64,000 nt of DNA from Euptelea pleiosperma (lineage: Eukaryota > Streptophyta > Magnoliopsida > Ranunculales > Eupteleaceae): the NCBI GenBank assembly GCA_035048495.1, contig CM068553.1:9355259-9419258 (forward strand), in the 5' to 3' direction. Below the pieces are notes generated by a model that saw nothing but the letters and a program-made list of their open reading frames with translations, made no database searches and had not been told where the DNA came from. Shown one piece after another: positions 44,270 to 55,161 of this stretch (within the stretch, counting starts at the first letter, position 1; each line of letters begins with the position of its first letter). Made by a program: the position numbers and the translations under genes.

Positions 44270-44475
44270 TTTTAGCCGTTGGATTTGAATTTTTTTAGTA
44301 CATGGGCTTCAAGTACTTGGATACTTCATTCATAGGCCCACTCATAAAAGTCCATTAAAACACACACACACAAACCCTAGGGCTACAAATCATCAATCAG
44401 GCTAATTTTTGGTGTGTAAAAATCACCAAGAGGTGGGCAACATTCATGGGTCGGTGGGACCCCAAGAGAGTGAAA
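44270..44475. mobile_element. Core-B foldback element, right-hand part
   Basis: AGCCGTTGGATTTGAA, ACATGGGCTTCAAGTACTTG, CATCAATCAGGCTAATTTTT, CCAAGAGGTGGGC and GGGTCGGTGGGACCCCAAGA follow the B order. An (AC)n run lies at about 44362-44371. The left arm is absent. Confidence 0.5.
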
Positions 44476-44599
44476 CATGACATATATTGGTAGGGTCCTG
44501 ATCATTAATCTCGACTCCACCAGCTGGCTAAAGGATAAGGTTTCTTCTTTTTTTCTTTTTGGGAATTAAATTTTTCTAAATTCGAGTGCTCAGGGAGAA

Positions 44600-44920
44600 G
44601 TAAACCACTGCAGCCAATATGAGCCACGTGGCTCATTGTTAAGAGGATACTGACCGTATGGATGTTTGGCCAATCACTAGTGCGATTCATGGTGGGTATG
44701 TAACTGCACTCTTCAGTGAGGCTTATCTTCTGCAACTTGAAAGTGAGCAAAAATTTTTTATGACGGACGTCCGTCAGTAAGAGGATACTGACCGTATGGA
44801 TGTTTGGCCAATCACTAGTGCGATTCATGGTGGGTATGTAACTGCACTCTTCAGTAAGGCTTATCTTCTGCAACTTGAAAGTGAGCAAATTTTTTTTATG
44901 ACGGACGTCCGTCAGTAAGA
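44600..44920. repeat. Core-A left arm followed by a 138-bp tandem duplication
   Basis: AATATGAGCCACGTGGCTCA and GATACTGACCGTATGGATGT begin a core-A arm. From 44641 a 138-bp unit is repeated at 44779 and ends at 44916 with very few differences. It includes the arm piece plus TGCACTCTTCAGT, GCAACTTGAAAGTGAGC and the palindrome GACGGACGTCCGTC. The open frame across it merely repeats 46 codons of this DNA. Confidence 0.75.
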
Positions 44921-45488
44921 CATAGGAAGAAGAAGTGAAGAACCACGTTCCACTTAACGAGAAAACGGAGTATGAAGTCGGGGGTGAGCCCCGGCTCCAT
45001 TTCTACTTTCAGTAAAACCAAAGCCCCCACCGACAAAGGCAAAGATTTCCCTTCTTCATTGACGCGCTTTGACGAATGACGACCACCCGTGAATTTTTTT
45101 TATTAATTGACCAAAAAACCCCTGAGAACATTTTGTTTGAATTGACCGAAAAACCCCTGAGATCATATTTGGTGTTCACAACGGACCTAACTGTGGTCTA
45201 TAATCCTCAACTAAAACTTGGCCAACGAACCATAGGATCCGACCGTCCAATCAGTGGACTAATCATCATTACTTCTGAGCCACAGCCAAGAAACAAAGAC
45301 CGTCGAACAAAATAAATGGCTACTTGTGCTTTAAAAGGTCCATTAGATCAGTACCCTTTTTTGGGTTATGAACCAACCAAGCCATGGCACAGAGATTTAA
45401 CGGTCCAGATAAGGTGGGGCCGGGCAGGGGCCAGTAAGAATGGCATTATTTACCCAACAAAAGAGAAAAGGATCAGAATAAATAAAAG

Positions 45489-45859
45489 GCTCAGGCTCCG
45501 GTTACCGCCCCTCCAGTTACAGGACACTATGAGCCACGTGGCATTCTCTTAGAGGACTCTGACCGTATGGATGTTTGGCCAATCCCTAGGTGGACATACA
45601 AATCAAAAACGACCTGATTAGTGATTTATAGGCTTTGATTTGGACTTATTTTCATGGGTTGATCTCAACTGTGGAAGTTTGAGCAGTATTTGAGGTACAA
45701 AGATCCAACGTCTAGTAATCACTAATCAGGCTGATTTTTGGTTCCTAGGGATTGGCCAAACATCCATACGGTCAGTGTCCTCTAAGAGTGCCACGTGGCT
45801 CATATTGTGTCCTGTAACCGGAGCCTGTCGTTTTAGGGCGGTAACTGGAGCCCGACCCT
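45489..45859. mobile_element. Core-A foldback element with CTCCGGTTACCG arms
   Basis: The left end GCTCAGGCTCCGGTTACCGC and CCAGTTACAGGACAC pairs with GTGTCCTGTAACCGGAGCC and GGGCGGTAACTGGAGCCC. The core is nearly intact: GAGCCACGTGGCATTCTC, GACCGTATGGATGTTTGGCC, CCTAGGTGGAC, then inverted CTAGGGATTGGCCAAACATC, GTGCCACGTGGCTC. A-rich flanks AAATAAAA on both sides could be the target duplication. It is the best-preserved core-A copy in the window. Confidence 0.8.
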
Positions 45860-46084
45860 AAATAAAATTAGCAAAGCTAGTGCTGCTTTCCAGCCAACCG
45901 ATACGCCGCACAGAAGCAAATCTGGATTCTGGTTCTGGAAACATCGATCCAAACACGAGAAAGGAGTGCGCGGCAGCAGAGCAGAGAAAAGAAAATAAAC
46001 GCCAAATAAAAAAACATTAAAACCCTGCACCACAAATTGTGTCCCACGTCTTCCACTTGACCTCTTTTGTCAGATCCGGCATTC

Positions 46085-46330
46085 CATGCGCTTGGACGTC
46101 ACGGACCACTATTTATCCCACGTGGCATACTCCTAGAGACCGCTATTAGTATATATGTTGGCCCATCCTACATGCCAAAACGCAGCCTGATTAGTGATTT
46201 CTATCCGTTGGATCAGAGTCTTGTTCATGGTTTATCTCTAACCGTGGATTTATGGGACAAACACCCATACGGTCAGTGGTATGTAAGAGCGAGCCACGTG
46301 GCTCACATTGTGGTCCGTCTTCAAAGTTTT
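46085..46330. mobile_element. Core-A foldback element downstream of the FLA gene
   Basis: GACCACTATTTATCCCACGT, CAGCCTGATTAGTGATTTC, AACCGTGGATT, CACCCATACGGTCAGTGG, GAGCCACGTGGCTCAC and GGTCCGTCTTCAAAGTTTTG follow in order. It ends about 350 bp from the FLA stop codon. Confidence 0.6.
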
Positions 46331-46684
46331 GTTCTGCTCCGGTTGGGTTCCCCACATCACCAACCCCAACAAATCTCACAAGTTAAACTAAAAAACAACG
46401 CGCATTACATAAAAAACAAAACCACAGTAGTAGCGACCAGCGAGTGCTGTCCAGTGTCCACTACTGCCCTTCCTTCCTTTCTCAATCCAACACAGTTTCA
46501 GAACAATCCACCCTCTGCTAAAATGCGCAGGTACCCAAAAATTAAAAAAACAAACCCTCTGAATAAACACCTCTAGGCTCTCTAACTACATTAAACTCAC
46601 AATAAAACCCCCAAAAAAAAAGTTTAAAACAAACAAACAAAGAAAATAAACGTGAAAGCAGAAAGAAATCAAAAGAGATGGTCC

Positions 46685-47965
46685 TTACAACGCCCAAGCA
46701 AGGAGAGCTGCAGAGACTGTAATTAGGGTTTTGAACAATGCCGGAGCTCTCACATCGATAGCTCCAGAATTGGAAGTACTGTTCTCCGAAGATGCCTCCG
46801 GTGCGTCGCTCGGAGCTCCTTCCGGCGTCCCCATCGGTGGCGCCGGTGGTGATGACACTGATGGCGATGGAGCCTTGGCAGTTTCCGGTGATGGACTCGG
46901 AGACACGGCCGGAGTTGGTGTTGGCGACGACACCGGCACCGGCGCAGGAGCCGGAGATGGCGAGTTCGGGAATAACTCGCTCGGGAGGAGAATGTTATCC
47001 ACGGTGAAAATGCAGAGAGGTGTGTCGTCGATTACCGTACCAGAAATTCTAGAAGCATCCACGCCGGTGTTTAGAGTAACGGAATCTCCTGCCGTCGTTA
47101 CCGTGAAATCGTACTTCCCGGCGCCGTTAGTCGCCAATGTACTAATCGGATCCTTCTTGGTTTTCAAAGTTCCGATCGGCGTGTAGCTAGCTACTGCATG
47201 GTACTGCAGTAATGTAACCACCTCGGCATTCGTTAGTTTAGTGAGATCTGGTATACCGGGGGCCTTAAACGCCTCATCTGAGGGTGCAAACACGGTCAAT
47301 CCTTTAGCAACCTCGGACTGATAAATTTTCATCACACCAGAGCTAACGATCAACGACGCAAACGTCTTACACCCTGCCTTCTCAAGTAACGCCGTTATGT
47401 TGACATCGGATACTGACGGTGCTGGAGCAGTTAACATCCCCGGCGCAATAATCGGCGCGCTAATCTCCAAGATTGAGATATTATACGGGATCTGCTTAAC
47501 GCTCTTGGTGTATGTAGAGTCAAGCTTGGATCCCGAAGCCGCCGAGCCGAAGCCGACCTTACCACCTTTGAGATCGGTAATGTTGACAAATCCGAGATTC
47601 CCAGGGGCATTTCCGGTAGTTTGGTAAAGAGTGGTGGTGAGTGTGGTGCCTTTAGAGATGTCGTGAAGCTTCTGACCGTCGTAGTAGTCGAGGAGGACGA
47701 GAAGACTGAGAGCGTTTTTGATGACGGAGATGGGGTGCTTGCCTGCTAAAGCGGACATAGCGGCGTTGTTTAGCACGAGGCATGTTATGGTTTGACGACT
47801 GTTGATCTCGTCCGCCAGTTTGGTTTGGGAAAGGTAGCTGTTGTAGAGGCTGTAGTCTGAGAAGGGTGAAAGCATCTCTGTGATATTGTGAACGGTGGAG
47901 GAGGCGGGGAGGAAGGAGAACGAGAGAAGGAGGAGGAAGGGGAGGAGGAGGTGAGATGCGCCCAT
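46685..47965 (-). CDS. FLA8: Fasciclin-like arabinogalactan protein, FLA8/FLA10 type
   Basis: A single exon encodes 426 aa from ATG at 47965; the in-frame codon 15 bp earlier is TTG. It has a signal peptide (residues 1 to about 24, [18 protein letters not shown]), a first fasciclin domain (about 25-185: [17 protein letters not shown], the H1 block [18 protein letters not shown], then [11 protein letters not shown]), a second (about 195-335: [47 protein letters not shown]), a Pro/Ala/Ser region with AP, SP and TP glycomodules (about 337-400) and a hydrophobic GPI-anchor tail ([18 protein letters not shown]). The protein tracks Arabidopsis FLA8 closely, including [20 protein letters not shown]. 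Such proteins sit on the outer plasma membrane and bear on cell adhesion and wall formation. The antisense frame at 46731-47186 is a shadow. Confidence 0.93.
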   Translation of the reverse strand: MGASHLLLPFLLLLSFSFLPASSTVHNITEMLSPFSDYSLYNSYLSQTKLADEINSRQTITCLVLNNAAMSALAGKHPISVIKNALSLLVLLDYYDGQKLHDISKGTTLTTTLYQTTGNAPGNLGFVNITDLKGGKVGFGSAASGSKLDSTYTKSVKQIPYNISILEISAPIIAPGMLTAPAPSVSDVNITALLEKAGCKTFASLIVSSGVMKIYQSEVAKGLTVFAPSDEAFKAPGIPDLTKLTNAEVVTLLQYHAVASYTPIGTLKTKKDPISTLATNGAGKYDFTVTTAGDSVTLNTGVDASRISGTVIDDTPLCIFTVDNILLPSELFPNSPSPAPAPVPVSSPTPTPAVSPSPSPETAKAPSPSVSSPPAPPMGTPEGAPSDAPEASSENSTSNSGAIDVRAPALFKTLITVSAALLAWAL

Positions 47966-48462
47966 GGCGTTTGTTAGCAAATTTGCTCGCTTAGGACTGT
48001 TGGAAACTGGAGAGTAAAGAGTGCAGAGTCTGCAGACTAGAGTGGTATTCCGATAAATGGTTGGGGTTTGAGTTTGAACCGTTGCGAGGAAACCGTGATT
48101 AAGGAGATGGGTTCAACTTAACCATGGTTAATATTGAATGGCCAATAGTATATTGCCATGTGATGGTGCTCACAGAAAGGAAGTTTTCCCTGGTCACAGC
48201 TGGAAAAACAAATCTCAGGACGGTATATGACCTTCTCTTTTTCTAAATGACTCGGGTGTCCTTAACTTTTTCTTTATGTTTTTTTCTTTTCTATTTACTT
48301 TATTAAGGTAAGAAGGCTGTTTTTATTTTTTTAATACCGACCTGATGAATCTTCTATATTAATAAAACCCCGATGTTTTCATTCTTTTGACCATGAGAAC
48401 GGATAACGAATTCGGTCAATGACAGTCAAAATACAGTCAAGAAGGCAAGACAAAAAATTAAA
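47966..48462. other. FLA8-like upstream region
   Basis: This is the 5' flank of the minus-strand FLA gene. No TATA box could be chosen with confidence. It is followed by a foldback element about 500 bp from the start codon. Confidence 0.35.
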
Positions 48463-49017
48463 GGGTAGTTCTATTTGCACCCCACAAATTTCATAAGCAC
48501 CCTATTTTGGTGCTTTTGGGCCGAAAATGCCCTTAGACAAAAAATAAACCCAAACACCCACCCAATTGGTTGTTGAAGAAGAAGAAGAAGGAGGAGGAGG
48601 AGGAGGAGGTGGTGGTCATCGTCACCACCACAAGTACGTCTCTCTCTCTCTCAACGTCAATTGGTGCCATGGGGATTGTGTAGCACACGGCCAACCCAAC
48701 CTTGGCTATCATAGAAGCCACGGCTAGGCTGGCACAGTCCCCACGGCAGTTAGTGCTGTGGAGAGAGAGAGAGATGTGGAGAAAGAGAAAGAGAGATGTA
48801 CCTCTGGTGCTGGTGGTGGCGGCGGCCACGACGACGGCGTCCTCCTCCTCCTTCCTTTCTTTTTCTTTGTTTTGGGTTTGTTTCAAGGTGAAGAAAGAGA
48901 CAGAAGTGGAAAGGGAGAGACGAAGAGTGGGCTGGGGTGCTTAGGGTTTTTTGTTTTTTATTTTTTTGGTCAAGGGCATTTTCGATCAAAAGCACACAGG
49001 TGCAAATAGAATTTCCC
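48463..49017. mobile_element. Mutator-like inverted-repeat element, 9-bp target duplication
   Basis: AAAATTAAA flanks both sides exactly (48454-48462, 49018-49026). The ends are GGGTAGTTCTATTTGCACC and, inverted, GGGAAATTCTATTTGCACC (16 of 19). Inside, CACCCAC, GAAGAAGAAG/CTTCTTC-like tracts and (CT)n/(GA)n blocks are arranged inversely about TGGTGCCATGGGG, as in the element at 11534. The Ser- and Arg-rich frames on both strands are low complexity. Confidence 0.85.
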
Positions 49018-50384
49018 AAAATTAAAAGGGTTTCAGTATAAAAGATTTATTATGGGTATTACAAAAAGGCTCATTTTAATATTATACGATAATTTTATAT
49101 CAGTTTCGGACCTTTCGGTTCCATATTAAACTATTTAGAATTAGAACCGTCATTATCGATTCAGTTAGGTTCCGTTTCTTTTTTAGTCAGTTCCCAAAAA
49201 TGCAAAACCGATTCAGAATCGATGGTTTCAGTTCTAGTTCTGATCATGGTTCGAAGTCTCAACTAATCCCGTTTTGGATCAAGTGATTCAGATTGGGATC
49301 GATAGGCACCAATCCATTTTATTTCGGGATCGTCTCCCCTAAGATGCCTTGTTCCATGAAGAAACCTAACATCGTCTCGACCGATCCGGATTAGGATTAG
49401 CACCCACCGATCCAACCCTCAGGGATGGACCTAACATCCATTCGAGCCATGGTCTCTAAGAGTGTTCCACGTGAGAAATTTTTTATTTAGGTGATTTTTA
49501 TCTGGCTTCCAAGCCACACCTAAAAATATATACCACACACACATATACACAAATTATTCAAGAACTGTTTTTTTTTTTTTTTTTCGTTTCTCATTTATTT
49601 GACCGTTTTTACTGTATTTTAAAATTTTCAAAACGGATTATATTCGTATTATTGGGGTCCCAAATTTTTTCCCTGGGTCGAATTGCTAACTAGGATCCAG
49701 CCTATGTACCCGAGACTTCAAACCATGGTTCGAATTGGTTTCGGTTAAAGACACTCGTGGGCGAGTTATTATTTTGACCTTTTGTTCTTTTGGCAAGAGT
49801 ATCATTTTGACCCTTTCATGGCCGTTTCGAATAAAGAAAAAAATAAAAAAAGATTTCATGTGAGGGTAATTTTGTCCTTTTATTTTGCATTTGGAATGGG
49901 AAGTGAACTGGTTGTGGGGTTCACGCCACTGATGCAGTTGGGCTCTAATGTCGGCGCCGCGTGAGAATCGCACGTGCAAATGGAACGTTGAAAACGAAAC
50001 CGCGAGTGGAGATCTACGCCACTGACTATTACCATTAAGCCCCTTTTAGGTCTCACTAATAACGAAGAGAACATTGGATTAGAGAGTGAACTAAACTCTA
50101 AAGGATTACTATGTAAATCATGGTCAAAGATATCCATAACCGAAGAACTTGTACGTGTCGCGTTCTTAAATAGTCAAATATTTTACCAGCAATACCATGT
50201 ACTGTGGTTCAGTGAGTACAATGCGCATGGCTTTGTTCTGTTTTCGCCTTGATGCTTCAAATCGAGGGCGTCCAACCGTTTCTACTTTGGACGGTGGATC
50301 AACATCAACACTAATACTGCCCATATCACAAGGAAAAAGTTGCAACAAGGTACACCTGAGACTTTTTCAAATGCGGAAGCGCAT
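49018..50384. other. No recognised gene
   Basis: 49100-49400 is rich in GGTTC, GAACC and GATCGG-type words, as in hAT-type simple-motif elements, and 49420-49470 holds a small core-A-like fragment (CCATTCGAGCCATGGTCTCT, GTTCCACGTGAG). The rest is unassigned. Frames at 49686-50397 show no family features. Confidence 0.35.
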
Positions 50385-51025
50385 TCGGGCCCACTGACTC
50401 CAAAGATTACCAAAATTTGAAGTCTCCCCCTCCCAAAAATGTCATTTGGACCACCTCTTGGTGGACCTACACACCAAAGATCAGCTTGATCGGTGATTTA
50501 TAGTAGTTATGTCTTAGCATAAAAAAAAAAGCTCAAATTCAACAGTCAAAAACTACTTACTAAATCTAACGACTATAAATGACTAATTATACTGATTTTT
50601 GATCTGTAGATTCATCAAGAGGTGGACGAAAATACAAATATCCATAAAATGAGCCCTAAAGTCCACCTGGCATTTTGGAGGGGGTACATCAAACTTTGAA
50701 GTCCCGAGGGACATCAAACGCGGGCTCGCATTTCTATTACTCACCGCTGTAATCTGGACTCACTGACCGCATGGATGTTTATCTTATCCCACCCCTCGAT
50801 GGATATATACACAAAAAATCACTCTGATTGGTAATCTCTAACCATTAGATTTAGTATTTTTACGGCATGAATATTGCCGTTGGATTAAACCATTTTTTAG
50901 TACAAAAACCACGGCAAAATATCATCAAACAAGCTGATTTTTGGTATGAATGTCTACTAAGGGGTGGGCTAAACATCCATGCGGTTAGTGGGCCCAGATG
51001 GCAGCGGTGAGTAACAAAAAATGCG
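50385..51025. mobile_element. Two tandem core-B foldback copies in a larger inverted pair
   Basis: Copy 1 (about 50390-50700) has CACCTCTTGGTGGACCTACA and AGCTTGATCGGTGATTTATA opposed by AATTATACTGATTTTTGATC and CACCTGGCATTTTGG. Copy 2 (about 50755-51005) has GGACTCACTGACCGCATGGA and TCACTCTGATTGGTAATCTC opposed by AAGGGGTGGGCTAAACATCC. The outer GGTACACCTGAGACTTTTTC at 50349 is inverted at about 51035 (GAAAAAGTCTCAAGTATACC), so both copies lie within one larger inverted structure. Confidence 0.55.
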
Positions 51026-51199
51026 CTACCACATTTGAAAAAGTCTCAAGTATACCTTGTTACATCACGACCCTATCACAAAGGGCCTCTTGGGATGCAT
51101 ATCACCGTCCATTCTATAGACTTTGTCTTGACTAATCACCAACCGTATGCTTTTGACCGTCCAAAAGAAGGAATTTATTTTAATTAAAAAATTTATCCA

Positions 51200-51960
51200 C
51201 CTTTAAAATGAAGAAGCCGTTGATACAGAGTTATGCATCAAAATTTGGATACACAACTCCCTTAAAGTTCCACGTGGCACTTTTTTCGAGCCCACTGGCC
51301 CCATAAATGTTTGGCCCACACCTTGGTGGAACTACACTCACCTTCACATCAAAAATAGCGTGATTGGTAATTTCTAGCTATAGACTTTGAGCAGTTTTTT
51401 GTCGTGAGCTTCATGAACAGGCGCATGGGATTGGTTTCAAGCCCGCAATTAAAAAGTCTTCAATCCAACTACTAGAAATCACTAATGACACCAAATTTTG
51501 GTGTGTAGATGCACCCATGGTTTAAAATAAAGTCATTTTAATGGTTTTAATGACCGTTAAAATGGTGATTACAAAAAAAGAAAAAAAAAACGACCGTTAA
51601 AATGGTACCACCCCAAGCACATCATGTTAAAAACCATTTTGACACTTATTATTTTCTGAAAAAAATTGAAAAAAAGGCCATTATTTCTTTAATTTTTCCA
51701 TTTTTTCCCGATATTGAAATTCTGAAAGTCAAATTTTGAATTTCAGCGCCATTTTTTCCCGTTAAATTCCATGAATCCAGGTGTTTTTTTTTTTTTTTGC
51801 CCGTCCGTTAGAATTCGTTTTAACCGTAATACCCCCAGTCCGTTATACCATTAAAACGGCCTCTTTTAAACCTTGGGTGCAAAGTGTGGGCCAAACATTC
51901 ATGGTTCATGGGTGGGCGCACAAATGAGTGTGAGACGACTGCTTCAATGAATCTTGCCTT
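51200..51960. mobile_element. Core-B foldback element interrupted by a hAT-like MITE
   Basis: GATACAGAGTTATGCATCAA, TTCCACGTGGCACTTT, AGCCCACTGGCCCC and the B middle run to GTGTGTAGATGCACC. After the insertion (51516-51875), AAAGTGTGGGCCAAACATTC and CATGGTTCATGGGTGGGC complete the right arm. Confidence 0.6.
51516..51875. mobile_element. hAT-like MITE nested in a core-B element
   Basis: It starts CATGGTTTAAAATAAAG and ends CCTCTTTTAAACCTTG. The interior has AATGACCGTTAAAATGGT and TTTTCCCGTTAAATTCC words. The flanks GATGCACC and GGTGCAAA share five of eight positions. Confidence 0.6.
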
Positions 51961-52004
51961 CATCAATTTATTAACTTTCACTTTGAAATAGCATTTTGAG
52001 GGAT

Positions 52005-52745
52005 TTCTATATCAACCTTTTGATACAGAATTATGTAGATTATCTCAAATGGCATACTCCTTCAGCCTGCCGGTCCGTGTATATTTGGGATCTACACACC
52101 AAAAATCTGTCTGATTGGTGATTTCTAGCCATTGGATTTGAGCACTTTCATGGGGTAATTCCGTTGGATTCAATCATTTTTAGGGATACTCAAAACCAAA
52201 GGCTAGAAATCACCAATCAAGCTGATTTTTGGTGTGCTGATCCACCAAGGGGTGGGCAAATTAAAGATCCATCAACCAAACAAGAAATGAGTAGTGTATG
52301 TGGATGCACCAAAATCGAGAAGATATTTGTTGTCCTGGGACTCCAAAATTTGAAGTTTCCCCCTCCCAAAATGTCATGTGGAGCAGTCTTTATCCTTATG
52401 GATGTCTGTGGGTGAAAAACAAATATTTGTTGTCCCCTCCGGACTCAAAAATTTGAAATCTTCCCTCCCAAAAATACTATGTCGAGCACTGTTTATGGTC
52501 CACTGGCCTTGTGGATGTTTGGTATAGCTCTTGGTGGACCTACATATCAAAAATCAACTTGATCGAATGATTTCTAACAAATATGTTGTAATATCCAAAA
52601 AAAAAAAACAATCTTAAATTCAACAGCCATAAATCACATTATTAAAGTGCTCAAATTCCACAGTCGAAAATAACAAAATAAACTGATTTTTGAGGTATAC
52701 ATCCATCAGGAGGTATACCAAACATCTATAAAGCCAGTTGGTTCT
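52005..52745. mobile_element. Two further core-B foldback copies
   Basis: Copy 1 (about 52005-52270) starts with CCTTTTGATACAGAATTATG and has TGTCTGATTGGTGATTTCTA opposed by AATCACCAATCAAGCTGATT and CACCAAGGGGTGGGC. Copy 2 (about 52450-52740) has TCTTGGTGGACCTACATATC and AATCAACTTGATCGAATGAT opposed by ATAAACTGATTTTTGAGG and ATCCATCAGGAGGTATACC. Between them is a doubled AATTTGAAGTTTCCCCCTCC-type end. Confidence 0.55.
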
Positions 52746-53500
52746 AAGCATGGTAATTTGGCCCGCCAGGCTGGGATGGGGCCGGGTTGACCAACCCGTC
52801 AGCAACTCAGGCCGGGCCGCGGGCTAGGCTTCACCAAAAAATAAAAACCCAGGCCCTGCTCGTGGCCCGGTCTATGGTCATGGGCTGGGCTGCGGGCTTT
52901 TAAAGGCTTGGGTTAGAAATGGCGTCAGATCAAGTCTGTCGCCGTTTCAATCAGCGCCAGATCGAGTCTGACGCCGATTCAATCGGCTACTTGACCATTG
53001 CGCACAAAGTCAACCATTGGTCACGAACCTATTGCAATCTCTACTCTTTTTATATGCGTATGTCAATTTGGGCTCATCACACATTTCCTTCAGAATCTCT
53101 CTTGATCTATACTTTCTAGCATACTTGCATATTTGATTTGAATTTCAAATGACGAATTTTGTTTATATTGTCCAATGGCGCCAAAACTGTTTTGACTCCG
53201 TTTGAAATGGAGTCAAAACTAAATTGGCGCCATTGCAAACGGCACCAAATCCATTTTGACTCCGTTTGAAACGAAGCCAAAACCAATTTGCACTCCATTT
53301 CAAACGGCTATGTGTATTCGTTTTTGCAAACAAGTATTGTTTTTTATAAATTGCTTTAATTTCATATTTTTTTTTACAATTTTCCGTAAAACAAAAAAAT
53401 ATCTGAAAAGGTGGCAAAATGTTTTGTGAACAATTGTTTGCCCTCAATGGTTGCCTTTATAATGTAAAAAAAAAGGTCTTGATATGACACAGTATACCTG
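52746..53500. repeat. GGCC-rich tract and short GGCGCC hairpins
   Basis: 52750-52900 is rich in GGGCCGGG, GGCCCG and CGGGCT words. At 52920-52990 ATCAAGTCTG/ATCGAGTCTGACGCCG pairs repeat. At 53177-53231 GGCGCCAAAACTGTTTTGAC and TCC is inverted as GGAGTCAAAACTAAATTGGC with GCC, and a second, partial cycle follows to about 53310. No gene is indicated. Confidence 0.5.
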
Positions 53501-53539
53501 ACTCTTTGTGGTGTCAGGTAGTACAATTGTTATACTCAT

Positions 53540-53770
53540 CTGTCATCTGGGCCCACTGACCACATGGATGTTTAGCCCATCCGTTGGTAGACATTCTTAC
53601 TAAAAATCAGCTTGTTTGATGATTTTTTGGCCATTGGTTTTAGTACTCAAAAAAATGGTTGAATCAACGGCTAGAATCATGCCTAAAAAAACACTAAAAT
53701 CTAATGGCTAGAGATACCAATTAGGGTGATTTTGTGGATGGTGTGTATATCCACATGACGACAACATCTT
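53540..53770. mobile_element. Core-B foldback element copy
   Basis: TCTGGGCCCACTGACCACAT, CATCCGTTGGTAGACATTC and AATCAGCTTGTTTGATGATT open the element. ATGGTTGAATCAACGGCTAG, ACCAATTAGGGTGATTT and GGTGTGTATATCCACATGA follow. The right-hand GGGCCC end is missing. Confidence 0.5.
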
Positions 53771-54127
53771 TTTAAGGTCTAGATCATTGGATGGTACTCT
53801 TTGAGATTTGTGTGATGCAAATCCTAAGAATCATAGTCTTAGGCCTTGATTTTTAGAGCCCAGTCTTCAGGACTTAGACATGTTTTAAAAGGGGTAGAAT
53901 CTGAACCAAAAAATAAAAAAAAAACCAAGCAATGTATGCCCTCACATAGTTAATTACCAAACATGAGATATTTTTATTTAGATTACAGTAAAATATTATT
54001 TGTATATATGTTTGTGTTCACCAAACTTTCACGACTTCTAAGCTAGGGTGTTCCTCTCTTAAAGTCATTTTCATTCTTTTCTTTCTTTGTTTCTTTTTTC
54101 ATAATTTAGATAAGATTCTCACACTAA

Positions 54128-54468
54128 GGTTGCGTTTGGTAAAACTTTTTCTCATATCTTAAGTTTGAATAAACAAAATTAAGTGATTTTATTAATTGGT
54201 GTTTGGTAAACGACTCAATTTCAGCACTTATGACCAAAATCATTGAAATTTATGTGAAAAGTAAAAAAAGTGACTCTCCATTCACTTATTGCGGTAAGTG
54301 AAAGAATCTTTAAAAAAGATTCTCAGATTCTCTTTTAATACCAATACTGCCCTTTTCTCAAAGCTCTCTGTAAAAAATATACAAAAGTATCCTAATAAAC
54401 ATTTCAAAATACCCACAATTAATGCCCTTGACTTAAATTTTAAGACTTACAATCTTTTCCAAACAATC
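54128..54468. mobile_element. Probable Tourist-like MITE
   Basis: TAA flanks both sides (54125-54127, 54469-54471). The ends are GGTTGCGTTTGGTAAAAC and, inverted, GATTGTTTGGAAAAGATTG. The interior repeats GTGTTTGGTAAACGAC and AAGTGA words. Confidence 0.5.
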
Positions 54469-54939
54469 TAATTTAGAAATAAGTCACGTGTCCATTATAA
54501 TTAGTGTTCAAAGACTATTTTGCCCCTTATGTCCTTTCACTTTTAACTTCTATTTTCAAATACCATGACCAACCTCCCCTTGAAGTTGCTGCCATCACCA
54601 CCGCCCCCACTATCTCCATCGCTACCGTCATCTACTCTATTTCTATTTAAATTAAATGGATAGCTTAAAAATTAAATATATTATAAATGATCCAGTTCTT
54701 TGACATACACTTACTTCTCTAGGTAGCCATTCTCATGGATTCTTTAACCAGAGGAGTGTTGTGTTATGTAGGGACTGATGATGCTTGAAGCACTGTACAT
54801 GAAGGCACGATTCATGGCCATACCTCAATCTAGAGGGGACCACGTAAATCTCTGTGTTGTGGTTTATTTGCATCTTTGTTTTATTGCTCGTTTACTGTTC
54901 TTTCTTCCCAACAAGGAGCTCTTATTGATGGTGTTCCCT
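54469..54939. other. Unassigned sequence
   Basis: A CCACC/CATCACC-rich stretch at 54580-54630 is followed by frames without recognisable family. Nothing further can be supported. Confidence 0.25.
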
Positions 54940-55149
54940 TCAATCCTTCAGAAACAACATTAAAATTACCAACTTCACCAGAGCTCTGATTCTAACAGCA
55001 GCAACAACGTTGATGGTTGGGAGATTCTCTATGTTTCCTGCTAGAGCAGAATCTCCAATGGTGGTAGTTGAAGTAGAGAAGAACAACAACAACAAGAGAG
55101 AGAAGGCGAAGAATAGCAAATGTGGTTGACTATGCGAGCATGAATGCAT
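54940..55149 (-). CDS. Possible short secreted peptide or gene relic
   Basis: From ATG at 55149 a 69-aa frame begins MHSCSHSQPHLLFFAFSLLL and has a strong signal-peptide-like hydrophobic core (LLFFAFSLLLLLFF), a likely cleavage region STSTTTIGDSALAG, then a short tail ending in a second hydrophobic stretch (LVKLVILMLFLKD). No family is recognised. It could be the first exon of a small secreted protein, a decayed gene, or chance. No splice partner was found. Confidence 0.2.
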   Translation of the reverse strand: MHSCSHSQPHLLFFAFSLLLLLFFSTSTTTIGDSALAGNIENLPTINVVAAVRIRALVKLVILMLFLKD

Positions 55150-55161
55150 ATAAAACTCCAA

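Noticed and set aside
44505..44888. 127-codon minus-strand frame with an internal repeat
   Set aside because: The repeat is the 138-bp DNA duplication containing a foldback arm; there is no start context or family similarity.
46731..47186. 151-codon Gly/Ala-rich frame on the plus strand
   Set aside because: It is the antisense shadow of the Pro/Ala/Ser-rich region of the FLA8-like gene.
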